Below are positions 9,201-17,929 of a DNA stretch of 24,683 bases, one piece after another. The translations under genes and the position numbers were made by a program. The DNA is taken from contig MEDY01000436.1 of NCBI GenBank assembly GCA_001724265.1, positions 1-24,683 of the forward strand, read 5' to 3'. The notes under the pieces were generated by a model. That model did not search any database, had not been told where the DNA came from, and was given only the letters and a program-made list of their open reading frames with translations. Position 1 is the stretch's first letter; every line of letters begins with the position of its first letter. The stretch comes from Rhizaria sp. SCN 62-66 (Eukaryota; Rhizaria, unplaced).

Positions 9201-12200
9201 GTGCGTCATCAGAGCCTGTGCTAAACCAGGCCCAGTTGCGCGGGTCGCCCACTGCGGATGCAGAGGCCGGGGCTGGAGCAGTGCCAGAGCGCGAGCGCCC
9301 GCGCGCCGATGGCAGCGACCAGCCCGCAGCCGCCGTTGCAGTCGCAGGGCGGCTCGCGCAGATGCCGTCGGGACAGCCGCGCGAAGGCAGAGTCAGGGCG
9401 TCCACGGCCGTCGTCACCGCAGTGGCCTCGGCGCGCGCGCGCACGCGGGCCGCAGCAACGGCACCTGCGCCAGCAGCCCACCACAACGCGTCAACGGCTG
9501 TGCCGTCGCCGCCGAGCGCGCCCGCCACATCTGCTGCGCCCGCGGCAGCAGCCTCGGTGGAGCGCGCCGAGCCTGCGGCGTCGGCGGCGGAAGTGGCAGC
9601 GACACGCATCAGCAGCTGCAGCACGCGCTCATGCCCGTGCCAGGCAGCCACGTGTGCCAGTGTAAGTCCGCGCACAGTGAGCGCCGTCAGCACGGGGAAC
9701 GCGCGCAACGGCGATACCAGTGCAGGCGCGGCGCCGGACACGCACGCAGCGTGGGCAGCGGCCGCAGCGCGGTGGTAGCCAACAACTGACAGCGGCGCCG
9801 GCACTGCGCTGTGTGGCACAGGCCGTGCAGCAAGCAGTAGCGGTGAGAGCGTGCAGTATGGCTCACAGCGGCGCGCGGCGTCGGCGGCCGCGCGGGGGAA
9901 AAGCGCCAGCAGGCGTTCACGCTGACGCCACATGTGGAATGCAGCCTCATCAGAGTGTGTTGCAGTTGCCGCCGCCACGGCAGTCGCGGTCGCCTCATTC
10001 GCGGTCAGCAGCGGACCCCACGCGTCCTCGGGCGCCACCAGTCGCACAGGTGCCAGCTGCGGCAGTGCCGCAGCGGTGCGCGCGGCGCTCGCTGTCGTGG
10101 GCCGCGACAGCGACATTGACAATGCACTGCTGGTGTCCGCGCGTCCGACTGTCGCGCGCGAAGTCGCAGGCCGCGTGGAGTCGGCAGAAGACGCGGCTGC
10201 AGTCAGCGTACGCTGCTGTGCTGGTGGCAGGAGCAAAGACGGATGCGGCGTTAGACTGGGTGCACGCTTGTCGTGTCCCAGACTGTGTTTGGAGGGATGA
10301 TAACCCACCATGCCCGCATTGGACGCCGCCACACGCGCACGCAGAGCCAACGCCGCCACGGACACCACGGCCTGGCGCTCGCCATCGGCAGCCGCCAGCG
10401 TCGTGAGGGCCGAAAATGGTTTGTCGCTGGCGCTGCGGCGGTGGCGCGAAAGTGGACGCGCTGAGGTCGAACCAGCAGTCGCTGACGCTGTTGCTGGACG
10501 GCTCAGCGAGACCGTATTGTGCGTCATTTGTCTATATGAGAGCGCACGGATGCCGCGCGTTGCGGCTGCAGCTTGGGCGAGTGAGCGCGAGAGCGCACGC
10601 GCATCGTCACCTGCAGTCGAATCATGCGCGTTATCTGCACCGCTTGTGTCGTCCTCGTTTGCATCTGCGGGTGTGGCAGCGGCTGCGAGTTCCGCACTTG
10701 CAGGTGCAAATGCCAAAGTGAGCACAATAACGTCATCGCGACAGAGGCGCGCACCGAAATGCAGTAGGACACGCGCAGCGTCGGCATCACCGCGCGAGGC
10801 TGCGAGCATAAGCGGCGACAAACCGCGCATATCAGGCCCGCACAACGCATCCATCGCAGGCGGCAGCGGCACAGTCGCATGCGAGTACGTGAGCCCACCG
10901 GCCACCGCCGCGGCAGCACCACGCACGTTGTCCTTCGCGACCTCGTCTACAAGCGGCGCGGCGCTGCTGCGCGCGTCGGGAGCGCCGTCCGCGCAGTCGT
11001 ACGCAGCGCGCACGCACAGCGCGTGCAGGAACGCCAGCGCGCCTGCGCCCACAGTCGACGCGGCGGCTGACGCGGCGGCAGCGGCGTCAGCTGCGGTCGC
11101 TCCGGCGGCAGACGCGGCTGCAGTCGCAGTGGCAGCGGCCGCGGCAGCAGTTGCAGCAGGCGGTGCGGTGCGCGCCTCAACGCCCCAGTGTGCGGCAGAG
11201 CGGCGTTCAGAGTCCGTCTCAGCGATCGGCAGCGTGGACACGCGGCCCGCGCGCTGGCGCAGCCACAGGGGCCAGGACGGCGACCAGCACGCGCATGCGC
11301 CAGCGCCGGCGTCAGCACTGCGGCGGCCGTGCGCGTGGCGCGCGCGGCAAAGCGGGGTCACGCCGCTCGCGGCCCAGTGCAGCGCGCTCTCGAGCACGCA
11401 GGCCGCCACAGCGGGCGTCGGCGCGTGCAGCAGCTCAACGGCGGCCGCGATACGCGCGCGCACGCCGCCAAGCGCCCACGCGGGCACCGCACCAAGCCCG
11501 GGTGGGCTCGAGGCCAGCATGTGCGTCTGCGCGTGCCGGCGCACGGGCGCGGTGGACAGCAGCAGCCGCAGTGCGTCGGGCAGGTCGGGCCCGAAGTCCG
11601 CCTTGACCGCGGCAGCAAGTGCTGCGGCAGCCACCGCGGCAGATGCCAGTGGCAGCACACTTGTGTCGCCCGAGAACACCGCGGGGAGCGTGATAAGCGC
11701 AAGCGCAGTCGCGACAGCCAACGGCAGCGCGCGCGGTGCGACAGACAGCACTGCGCGGGCGGCAGCGATGCTGATCATGCCGCCGCTTGTGTTGCCGCAG
11801 TTGTCTAACGCAAGCGGGCCCGTGTGCGGCAGTGGAAAACTCGTGCCCACGCGTCCACACGCGCTCGCGCGCGCGGACATGCCTGCGCCAGCGCTGCCCG
11901 CAGCTGCAGCCGTCGCAGCGGCAATCGCTGCATCGGACGCAGCAGCGAGCGCGGCCGCGACACTTACTGTCTCTCCCGTCACCCCAACAGTCTGGGCCAA
12001 GGGCGCCGCGAGCTGCAGCGCGTGCACGGTATGGCCCGTGCCCTTGTCGTAGTAGGCGCGCGATCGCAGCGCGGCTGTGACGGCCTTATGAGCAACAAGC
12101 GTGCCGCGCGCGTTCGCAGCGCCCGCAGCCGCGGCGGGCAGAGCGGCGGCAGCGGCTGTGGCCGAGATCTGTTGGTCCTCCGCCAGCAGCACGGACTCAG

Positions 12201-13755
12201 CCGCTGAGACGGGCGACAGGTACGCGTTGCCCGCGCAACCGCACTCGCAGTCCCCGAAGTGTAAACCTGCAGACAACGCGTTCTCTGCGGGGAGCAGCAG
12301 TGGGGGCGTCGAAACGGCCGCAATCGCGCGCGCGACGGCGGCGTCGGCGACGGCAGCCGCCGCGGCGGTCGCGGCCGCGGTGCGCACGCGCGCAAACTCG
12401 CTCTCGCGGCCGCTCTGCAGACGCGGGTGCAGCGTGAAGCCGCCCATGTCGCACGCGCCCGCGGGCACGAGCGCAAGCGGCGCACCCGTGGTGGCCTCGC
12501 GCAGCAGCGCCGCAGCGTCCGGAGGTGGCAGTGGCGTCGCAGCGGAGGCGGCCTCTTCGCCACCAGTCTGGCTCCGCAGGCGCGCGTCTGTGGCGGCGCG
12601 TGCGCGCGCAGCGGTGAGGTGCGAGGTGTCGGAACGCAGCACCCAGGGCCCCTCGCTCAGCGGGTCGTTCTTGAGCCACGCGGAGCGAATCGCGCCGTTG
12701 AGCAGCGGCCGGTCGCCGTCGGCCAGCGCGGCCAGCACAGGCGCAGCCAGAGCCTGCGTCGCGGTCGCGCCCGCAACCGCGGCCACGGCGGCCGCGACCG
12801 CCGGCGGCGCGAGCCACCAGTCGGGGTGCGCGGTCGACTGGCGCAGCGCAGTGCGCGCGCGCCACGCCAGCCCCAGCGACGCCGCCGCCAGCCGCTGCAC
12901 GCGCGCGCCCGCGTCGTCGGCCGCTGTCGTCGCAACACCCGCCACAGGCGCAGACCGTCCGGCCGACACAGCGGCCACCGCAGCAGCGCGAGCGCGCGCG
13001 CGGGCGTCGACAAGCGCGGCGACCGCGGCAGCCGCGGTTGCGTCAGCGGCGGCGGCAACGGCGTCAAGCGTCGCCAAGTCTTCCGCGGCGAATGCCGCAG
13101 TCAGACACTCGCCTGCGCCCGCGCGCGCCCACCGCAGCATCGGCGCCGCGGCAGACGCGACTGCGGGCGCTGCCAGACGCGGTAGCGCAACGGGCGCGCT
13201 TGCGAGCTGTGGCTCGGCGCGAGGCGCAATCAGCGCGAGCGGTAAAGGTGGCCACACAGGCGTGGCGAGCGCGAAGCCGCCCTCGGTGGCCGAGGCAGCC
13301 TCTGCGTCGGCCAAAGCAGCCAGCAGCGACGTCGCGGGCCGGCGCGCGCGCGCGGGCGGGGCGGGTGGCGGCGGAGGCGCGCGCCCCGACGGCAGCGGCA
13401 GCCCGAGACGCAGCGCTGCAAGAACGGGCCCGTCCACGACAGCGTCCGCGTCGTCCGCGGCAGCCGCGGTCGCCGCTCTGTCGGTAACGGCTGGAGCAAG
13501 CCAGGCGCACTGCGCGAGCACGCGCGGGTCCAGCGTCGGCAGCAGCCGCAGGAGCAGTCCGTGGGTGCGCGCCGTGGTCGCCAAGACCGGCGCGCCCGCC
13601 GCCGCGCCGCCGCGCAGCACGCCCGTCACGGCGGCGGGCACGAGCGCGGCCGACACGGCCACCGACGTGCGCGGCGGCGCGGCGCTCGCGTTGCCCGCGG
13701 CCGTGGCGGGCAGCGGCGTGGGCCCCGGAAGCGGCGGCGCCGCGGAGAGCGGCAT
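6289..13755 (-). CDS. Very large ankyrin-repeat protein (2,488 aa from ATG; may be the 3' part of one gene with 13930-17709)
   Basis: Frame open from 13929 to the TAA at 6289; the first in-frame ATG is at 13755 (MPLSAAPPLPG). Numbered from that ATG, ankyrin-type units occur near residues 976-1004 (MRGLSPLMLAASRGDADAAR), 1361-1388 (VRGLTLAHVAAWHGHERVLQ) and 1609-1635 (VTPLHVALARGHGHLAPALV), with weaker ones near 1771 (VAHRLLVAARSLPALRLLL) and about 2055. They are scattered rather than stacked, separated by hundreds of Ala-rich residues. Cys-rich patches occur near 497 (GDCECGCAG) and 2302-2340 (WDCGCSSTACSRARC, then CLCGSG) and may bind metal. Ankyrin repeats are protein-binding; no catalytic domain is seen. 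There is no AT-rich promoter gap and no pyrimidine-AG tract before 13755, so this may be the continuation of the upstream frame rather than a separate gene. Confidence 0.82.
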   Translation of the reverse strand: MPLSAAPPLPGPTPLPATAAGNASAAPPRTSVAVSAALVPAAVTGVLRGGAAAGAPVLATTARTHGLLLRLLPTLDPRVLAQCAWLAPAVTDRAATAAAADDADAVVDGPVLAALRLGLPLPSGRAPPPPPAPPARARRPATSLLAALADAEAASATEGGFALATPVWPPLPLALIAPRAEPQLASAPVALPRLAAPAVASAAAPMLRWARAGAGECLTAAFAAEDLATLDAVAAAADATAAAAVAALVDARARARAAAVAAVSAGRSAPVAGVATTAADDAGARVQRLAAASLGLAWRARTALRQSTAHPDWWLAPPAVAAAVAAVAGATATQALAAPVLAALADGDRPLLNGAIRSAWLKNDPLSEGPWVLRSDTSHLTAARARAATDARLRSQTGGEEAASAATPLPPPDAAALLREATTGAPLALVPAGACDMGGFTLHPRLQSGRESEFARVRTAAATAAAAAVADAAVARAIAAVSTPPLLLPAENALSAGLHFGDCECGCAGNAYLSPVSAAESVLLAEDQQISATAAAAALPAAAAGAANARGTLVAHKAVTAALRSRAYYDKGTGHTVHALQLAAPLAQTVGVTGETVSVAAALAAASDAAIAAATAAAAGSAGAGMSARASACGRVGTSFPLPHTGPLALDNCGNTSGGMISIAAARAVLSVAPRALPLAVATALALITLPAVFSGDTSVLPLASAAVAAAALAAAVKADFGPDLPDALRLLLSTAPVRRHAQTHMLASSPPGLGAVPAWALGGVRARIAAAVELLHAPTPAVAACVLESALHWAASGVTPLCRARHAHGRRSADAGAGACACWSPSWPLWLRQRAGRVSTLPIAETDSERRSAAHWGVEARTAPPAATAAAAAATATAAASAAGATAADAAAAASAAASTVGAGALAFLHALCVRAAYDCADGAPDARSSAAPLVDEVAKDNVRGAAAAVAGGLTYSHATVPLPPAMDALCGPDMRGLSPLMLAASRGDADAARVLLHFGARLCRDDVIVLTLAFAPASAELAAAATPADANEDDTSGADNAHDSTAGDDARALSRSLAQAAAATRGIRALSYRQMTHNTVSLSRPATASATAGSTSARPLSRHRRSASDKPFSALTTLAAADGERQAVVSVAALALRARVAASNAGMVGYHPSKHSLGHDKRAPSLTPHPSLLLPPAQQRTLTAAASSADSTRPATSRATVGRADTSSALSMSLSRPTTASAARTAAALPQLAPVRLVAPEDAWGPLLTANEATATAVAAATATHSDEAAFHMWRQRERLLALFPRAAADAARRCEPYCTLSPLLLAARPVPHSAVPAPLSVVGYHRAAAAAHAACVSGAAPALVSPLRAFPVLTALTVRGLTLAHVAAWHGHERVLQLLMRVAATSAADAAGSARSTEAAAAGAADVAGALGGDGTAVDALWWAAGAGAVAAARVRARAEATAVTTAVDALTLPSRGCPDGICASRPATATAAAGWSLPSARGRSRSGTAPAPASASAVGDPRNWAWFSTGSDDAPGDITAVAITASAVSAAATASSAGTALVALRARDPLLEHPARTACCDSPVAATHDSADEASQYAAARYATPSTSATSDAAVVPPLPLAALVTPLHVALARGHGHLAPALVHRVLQTGDAAAAAALLTVTSPAGAPLALPLEPYTVTALAQAAPVMAAAAAGLLCAGWHLAAAAEAAAGSASLPGLARVLLLAAEAARGAHALESRVLGWVCAGAPPVHAPGPALPGLDGMLCARLATRAVPGAPTVVPAAGHVAHRLLVAARSLPALRLLLTVAPPHRVPRSDGGAAAAATYTAALRRSQNRNTDGGSDADSGTCGELLTLLRALRLRGTCASGAVPPLALLTVSATGARAGEALCAAALAPAFAAPGPPLPAAAAAAGAAAAAAAEVEVAPRDALDSALSLAKALRLPGCTLPAMTPATFAEESVEAGRGGAVTRLLTAIAGDCERAGSVVPGRERAARLRARALFPHSVASQATAEALAPLLAPTLPTQAPGSPQQHAWWLPLLLQALWSGADVRVGDLFTRLVPAAAAAASPKTWVALLLALWGWRVAAAEALLDTARDSMREAVRGAVRRSEEAKAKAKNTHRRHHSFDDSDPDADGAADNNESEDDAAVEDEAETEAAAPHVAAAALALARATVLLGSLIDAPAPALTVALARAGAGAEAVASVRGAADAAAAWPAALAAHARATRLWVAVHQFQTQRGSRLAPSVASEAAAVATAAAAARAMQLCLLAGAGYDSVGPEQQWPRAAAALAPVLGHASPLVAAACAAFVDDDEGARAGADAYWDCGCSSTACSRARCHSTTPAPEPCLCGSGVAAKCNVFATVAHGGLYAVPRPVVLVLEPSSRGGGLLARLLSSTPASALRHQQQQQQNKESQETQRVPLGAVAVNASHFAPSANPRPRLRPVTAQRNSRGTAVPGSRPGTSSGNNSNVAAAAEVLLGGDARGLLGALATLQRRSLQAVAGQRHL

Positions 13756-13929
13756 CGCGCGGCCTCGCGGCAGCGCACGCGCGGCTGTAGTCGGGCGCAC
13801 AGAGGACGCAACTGAGACCGCGGTACCAGGCGGCGACTGTAGCGCGACTGTGCGCGGGGAGTCGTGATCTGAGTGCGTCTCTGACTGTGTCTGCTGCGAG
13901 TGCGCGGGCGATGGCGGCCGCGAGCGCTG

Positions 13930-13932
13930 CTA
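13930..13932 (-). other. In-frame TAG within a CAG (Gln) run
   Basis: On the minus strand the codons read CAG GCG CAG CAG CAG TAG CAG CGC TCG. TAG differs from the surrounding CAG by one C-to-T change. The same frame is open for 1,259 codons before it and 2,546 codons after it, and the sequence on both sides is similar Gln/Pro/Ser/His-rich disorder. The other terminators visible in the window are TGA (5925), TAA (6289) and TAA (20312). Confidence 0.9.
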
Positions 13933-16900
13933 CTGCTGCTGCGCCTGCGGCGGCTCGTGGTGCGCCTGTGGCGGCTTTGGCGGCACGCTGAGGAGCGCGG
14001 CGTGGCGCGGCGAGTGCAGCACCATGCCTGGCGACATGTGCGGCTGCGCGTGCCAGTGCGGGTGCGACGGCGTCGAAGCCCCGGACTCCGCCTCCACCGC
14101 CGCGCTCGCAGGTGCCGCGTGCAGCGAGAGGCCGACCACCGATGTTGTCGCTGGCGCAGCCGCTGGCGCAGCCGCTGGCGCAGCCGCTGGCACGGGAGTG
14201 GCGCTCGGCGCGAGTTGCTGTTGCTGCTGGTGCGGTTGCTGCTGAGGCGGCGCGTGATGCGGCGGCGAGTGCACGCCGAGCTGCTGCCAGGGGCTCTTGA
14301 GCGGCACGCGCGGCGTTACGGGCTGCAGAACCCCAGTCGCCTGCGCAGTGTGCGGCGGCGCGGTCGGATCGGAAACGTTAGACGGCGACAAAGTCGACGC
14401 GTTGCGCGGCGATGCGACTCCTGGCGCGCTCCGTGGGGACAGACCAGTTGGCGCAGCCGTGGCCGTCGTCGCCGGCGTCGCAGTGTCCGCGAGCGGCGTC
14501 GCGACGGCCGGTGTGATCGCGGCGACGGTCGAGCGCGGCGTGGGCGCGTTGCTGCCGCTGCGCATGAGCATCAGCGACCCGCGCTCCGGCGCGTGTGCGT
14601 GCGCGTGCGCGCCCTGCGCGTGCTGGCCCGATGGCGCCTTGGCGAGCCGCGTGGGCGGCAGCGACAGCGCAACCGCGTCGCCGCCGGACGACGCCTGGTC
14701 CTCCTCGGCGTTGTTGTCGTCGTCGCCGGTGCTGTCGCCCTCGTCCTTGACGACGGCCACGGACGCGGTGGCCACGGACGACAACGCAGGCGCCTGCTTC
14801 TGCTCACTCTCCGCGGCAGCGGCCCTGGCAGCAGCCGCCGCCTCCGCCTGCGCCTGCGCCTGCGCCTCCGCCGCGGCGTCGGCCTTGACCTTGGCAAGCG
14901 CGTCGGCCTCCGCCTGTGCGGCCGCGGCCTTGGTCTGCTCGCGGCGCAGTAGCCACGCGGCGAGGCTGCCGCCGCGCGAGCCGGCGACGGCCGCGTTGCC
15001 GCCCCCTGGCCATTCCGCGCCGTCCGCCGCCTCAGTCTCAGCCACCGTTGCAGCTGGGAGCTCTTCCACGGCAGGCGACGCGCCGGCCGCCGCTGCGTCG
15101 CAGTCGGCGGCGATGTCGGACATGGAGGCGAGCGCACTCGCGCGGCTGCTGCCGTGGCGCGCGGTATCGGCGCCCGCGCGGCCAACGATGATACGCCGCA
15201 GCACCGCCGCCACGGGGTCCGCCGCGCGCGCCGCCGCCGTGGCCTGCGCGGTGGCAGCAGCCTCGGCCGCCGCCGTCTCGGCAGCTGCCGCAGCCGCAGC
15301 GGCCGCGGCAGCAGTGGCAGCGGCAGCGGTAGCAGCAGCAGCGGTAGCCGCGGCGGCAGCAGCAGCGGGGTCTTCCGCGACGCGCGCGGTCCGGCCGGAC
15401 GGCGGGCGTTGGGCGGCCGCCGCGAGCGCCGCTAAGCCGGGGCCGGGCGCGGGCGCGGGCTCCTGCGCCACGCCGGCGACGGCGACCGCGAGCGGGCCCG
15501 CGGGCGTGAAGGACGCGCGCGAGGGCAGTTGCGGCGCGCGCGGGCCGCCCTGGGCGCTGCGACTGCGCACGCGCTGCTGCGCGAGCTCGCTCTCGCGCGC
15601 CGACTCAGCGGCGGCCACGGCGGCCACGGCGGCCGCCACGGCCGCGGTGGTCGAGAGGTGGAACCCCGTGCCGCCCAGGTGCGGGAGCTCATCGCCGCTG
15701 CCGTGCGAATGCGCGTGCGGCAGCGTGCGCGGGCGCGCGGCGCCGACGGGGCTGGCGGGCGGCGAGAGCGCAGCGCTGTTGTCGCTGCCCAGCTCCGTCT
15801 CGCCGTCCGAGACTGGGAACAGCGCGTGCGACAGCGGTGGGAAGAGCTGGTCCACCGAGCTCAGCGCGCCTGCACGCGCGCCGCGGGCCGCCGGGAGCGC
15901 GGCGGTGGGTGTGGCCGCGCCCATGGCCGTGTTGGGCGTCGCAGGCACCGTCGGCGCGGGCAGCAGCACCGGCCCCGCGCCCTCGCGCAGCGCCAGCGCC
16001 AGCGACGCGTCCCCCGTCGTCGCCCCCGCTGTGGCGCCCGCCACCGACGCCGCAGCAGCCGCGGGGCCGGTCTGAGGCGCGGGCGTACGAGCCGTGAGGC
16101 GGCGGATGTCGGCGAGGATGAGCCCCAGCGCTGGGTCGTCCGCGGGCGGGATGTGAATCTCGCTCCCGTCCGCCATCACGACCCCCGCGCTGCCCGCGGA
16201 CGCGTTCGCACTTGCACTCGCAGGCGCAGGCGCACTGGCAGGCGCGCTGGAGGCGGCGTCGCTCAGCCCCGGGCCCGTCGCTGCTACGGACGCGGGCGCA
16301 TCAGCAGCGCCCGCAGTCGCAGCGGGTGAGACGACGATCTGGTCAAAGTGGAAGCGCCGGCCGCGCGGCGAGGTCACGGACGCGATTGATGCCACCGGCG
16401 TGCTGCCCACCGCGGGCACCGCCAGCTGGCCGGCGCCATAGGTTGGCGCTGAGGGAGCTGTTGCTGCGGCAGCGGCGGCGGCGGCGGCGGCGCGGACGCT
16501 GGCAACGGCCGCCACGCCCGCGGCGGTCGCGGCGGCGGTCGCGGCGGCGGCAGCGGGGCCCGGAGTCGCCGTGGGCGTCGGGGGTGCCGTCACGCCGCCG
16601 CCAACGCCGCCGCCAACGCCGCCGCCTGCGATTGTGGAAGTGCTTGGAGACCGCATCAGGCTGCCGCGCGCGCTGCCCACGGCACCGGTGGCCGTGGCGG
16701 AGTTGCCTGCGCTGGCGCGCGGAGACAGCACGCCCATCGCGCCACCGGCAGCACCGGAATAACTGTTACTGCTCGTATTATTGTTGCTGCCGCTGCTTGT
16801 GCCGACGGCGACGCCGACGACGCCGCCCAGCGCAAGCCCCGCCGCAGCCGAGGGCGTCGACGGCACCGCCGGGCCCGCCGCGCCGGTCGCAGCGCCCGCA

Positions 16901-17709
16901 CCCGCGCCCGCAGAGCCCATGCCAGCGCCAGAGCCAACGCCAGCGCCGGTGGAGACAGTGGGGGCGGGCCGCTGTGGGCCCTGCGCGAAGCCCGCGGCGA
17001 TGGCGGCCAGGTTCACGCCCAGGCTCGGCGTGCGCGCGTGCCGCGACCGCGCCGGCCCGCCCGCGCCGGCGGACGGCGTCGTCGCGCCAGGGGCCGGCGC
17101 GAGGCCTCCGCTGCCTGTGGTGGTCAGAGACAGGGGCGCCAGCGCGGCGGCTGCGGCGGACAGCGGCATCAGGCCCGCGGCGCCCGCGGCGTAGCTGCCC
17201 GCGCGGCGGTGGCCCGGGCGCGCGGGGCCCGGCGGCGCGCCGCTCGGCGGGGACGCGACAACGGAAACAGAAGCTGGAGCATAAGCAACAGCAGCAGCAC
17301 CACCAGTTACCGCTGCAGGCTCCGACGATGAGGTTGCCTCAAAATTAGCACCGTCGCCGCCCGCAAAGCCCGCAGCGCCCGCAGCAGACGGCGCATCGGG
17401 GCCATGGACCGGCGGTCTCGTGATCAACACCTGCGTCGCCGCTTCGTCCGCGGCCGCGGCGGCCGTCGCGGCGGCGAGCGCTGCTGCCTCCAGGGCGTCC
17501 TCGTGCGCCGCGAAACTAAAGCCAGAGCGCGAGGCGTTGCGCAGATGGCGCGCGCCGGGAAAGCCCGGGTTCGCGGTCGGCTTGCCGGCGGAGGTGAGAG
17601 GCAGGTTGAACCCCTTCGGCGCGTTGGTGGGCGTGAGGATGTGTTCGGGCGCGACGCCCAGCTTGGGGTCGATCTCGGCCACCGACAGGCGCCGGATGAG
17701 GCCCTCCAT
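13930..17709 (-). CDS. Large disordered Ser/Pro/Ala-rich protein (1,259 aa; possibly N-terminal part of the ankyrin protein)
   Basis: Starts at the ATG at 17709 (MEGLIRRLSVAEIDPKLG). The frame is open 24 bases further up but without an ATG. The first ~75 residues (to about SRSGFSFAAHEDAL) are the only varied, conserved-looking stretch and include an RRLS basophilic-kinase-type site. The rest is low complexity: Gly/Ala/Ser blocks, many S-P and T-P sites, a poly-Ala block near 15240-15366, and a probable coiled coil around residues 912-970 (AEADALAKVKADAAAEAQAQ). It then has a His/Gln/Pro-rich tail that runs into TAG. Islands such as GRRFHFDQIVVSP and DDPALGLILADIRRLTART may be short binding motifs. 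Not recognised as a known family. It shares a promoter gap with SURF1. The tail composition continues unchanged past TAG into the ankyrin frame. Confidence 0.82.
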   Translation of the reverse strand: MEGLIRRLSVAEIDPKLGVAPEHILTPTNAPKGFNLPLTSAGKPTANPGFPGARHLRNASRSGFSFAAHEDALEAAALAAATAAAAADEAATQVLITRPPVHGPDAPSAAGAAGFAGGDGANFEATSSSEPAAVTGGAAAVAYAPASVSVVASPPSGAPPGPARPGHRRAGSYAAGAAGLMPLSAAAAALAPLSLTTTGSGGLAPAPGATTPSAGAGGPARSRHARTPSLGVNLAAIAAGFAQGPQRPAPTVSTGAGVGSGAGMGSAGAGAGAATGAAGPAVPSTPSAAAGLALGGVVGVAVGTSSGSNNNTSSNSYSGAAGGAMGVLSPRASAGNSATATGAVGSARGSLMRSPSTSTIAGGGVGGGVGGGVTAPPTPTATPGPAAAAATAAATAAGVAAVASVRAAAAAAAAAATAPSAPTYGAGQLAVPAVGSTPVASIASVTSPRGRRFHFDQIVVSPAATAGAADAPASVAATGPGLSDAASSAPASAPAPASASANASAGSAGVVMADGSEIHIPPADDPALGLILADIRRLTARTPAPQTGPAAAAASVAGATAGATTGDASLALALREGAGPVLLPAPTVPATPNTAMGAATPTAALPAARGARAGALSSVDQLFPPLSHALFPVSDGETELGSDNSAALSPPASPVGAARPRTLPHAHSHGSGDELPHLGGTGFHLSTTAAVAAAVAAVAAAESARESELAQQRVRSRSAQGGPRAPQLPSRASFTPAGPLAVAVAGVAQEPAPAPGPGLAALAAAAQRPPSGRTARVAEDPAAAAAAATAAAATAAAATAAAAAAAAAAAETAAAEAAATAQATAAARAADPVAAVLRRIIVGRAGADTARHGSSRASALASMSDIAADCDAAAAGASPAVEELPAATVAETEAADGAEWPGGGNAAVAGSRGGSLAAWLLRREQTKAAAAQAEADALAKVKADAAAEAQAQAQAEAAAAARAAAAESEQKQAPALSSVATASVAVVKDEGDSTGDDDNNAEEDQASSGGDAVALSLPPTRLAKAPSGQHAQGAHAHAHAPERGSLMLMRSGSNAPTPRSTVAAITPAVATPLADTATPATTATAAPTGLSPRSAPGVASPRNASTLSPSNVSDPTAPPHTAQATGVLQPVTPRVPLKSPWQQLGVHSPPHHAPPQQQPHQQQQQLAPSATPVPAAAPAAAPAAAPATTSVVGLSLHAAPASAAVEAESGASTPSHPHWHAQPHMSPGMVLHSPRHAALLSVPPKPPQAHHEPPQAQQQ
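14150..14191 (-). repeat. 12-bp tandem repeat GCTGGCGCAGCC (3.6 copies)
   Basis: Three exact 12-base units plus a 7-base partial. Minus-strand translation is (AAPA)n in the disordered region of the 13930-17709 frame. The 12-base period keeps the frame. Confidence 0.85.
15240..15366 (-). repeat. Alanine-rich low-complexity tract
   Basis: Dense GCN triplets, read on the minus strand as blocks of three to ten alanines broken by Thr and Glu. It lies between two more varied islands (an RRIIVGRAGAD stretch and the Pro-Arg region upstream). Imperfect at the DNA level. Confidence 0.7.
16592..16626 (-). repeat. 12-bp tandem repeat ACGCCGCCGCCA (2.9 copies)
   Basis: Two exact units and an 11-base third unit; on the minus strand they encode GGGV repeats. 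Part of the Gly/Ala low-complexity stretch of the 13930-17709 frame. Confidence 0.8.
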
Positions 17710-17718
17710 CGGAGCAGT
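17706..17718 (-). repeat. 13-bp direct repeat over the start codon (copy 1)
   Basis: ACTGCTCCGATGG on the minus strand spans the ATG at 17709. An identical 13-mer lies 224 bases upstream at 17930-17942. The second ATG opens a different frame that overlaps the gene start, so it could be an upstream ORF or a relic of a local duplication. Confidence 0.6.
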
Positions 17719-17886
17719 GCAGACCAAGTGCAAGATTCCAAGGCTAGGTAGACTTGAGTAGTGAAGAAAGTCCTAGGCAAGCTAAAGGGATGGTGGGAGG
17801 CGGAAAGCGTGGCGACTTGGTGAGCGATGTAGCTGTTACTCGAACGATTGGACGATAACACGCACAGTGTCGGTTTAAAGATATAT

Positions 17887-17893
17887 TGACTCA
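17887..17893. promoter_or_regulatory. TGACTCA (bZIP/AP-1-type) site
   Basis: Reads TGAGTCA on the minus strand, 178 bp upstream of the 17709 start. On that strand the extended sequence TTATTATGAGTCA is identical to the one at 20646-20658 before the last gene. Function inferred from the known GCN4/AP-1 core. Confidence 0.45.
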
Positions 17894-17929
17894 TAATAAT
17901 ATAAAAATCATAAAGAACGCAAACGTTTT

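Noticed and set aside
10310-13867. Long plus-strand open frames (580 and 588 codons) opposite the ankyrin gene
   Set aside because: They are Ala/Ser-rich mirror images of GC-rich antisense codons, lack domains, lie wholly inside the minus-strand gene and have no AT-rich promoter gap.
14297-16075. 592-codon plus-strand open frame opposite the disordered gene
   Set aside because: Same antisense shadow effect; the minus-strand frame extends without a break far beyond it and has the better start.
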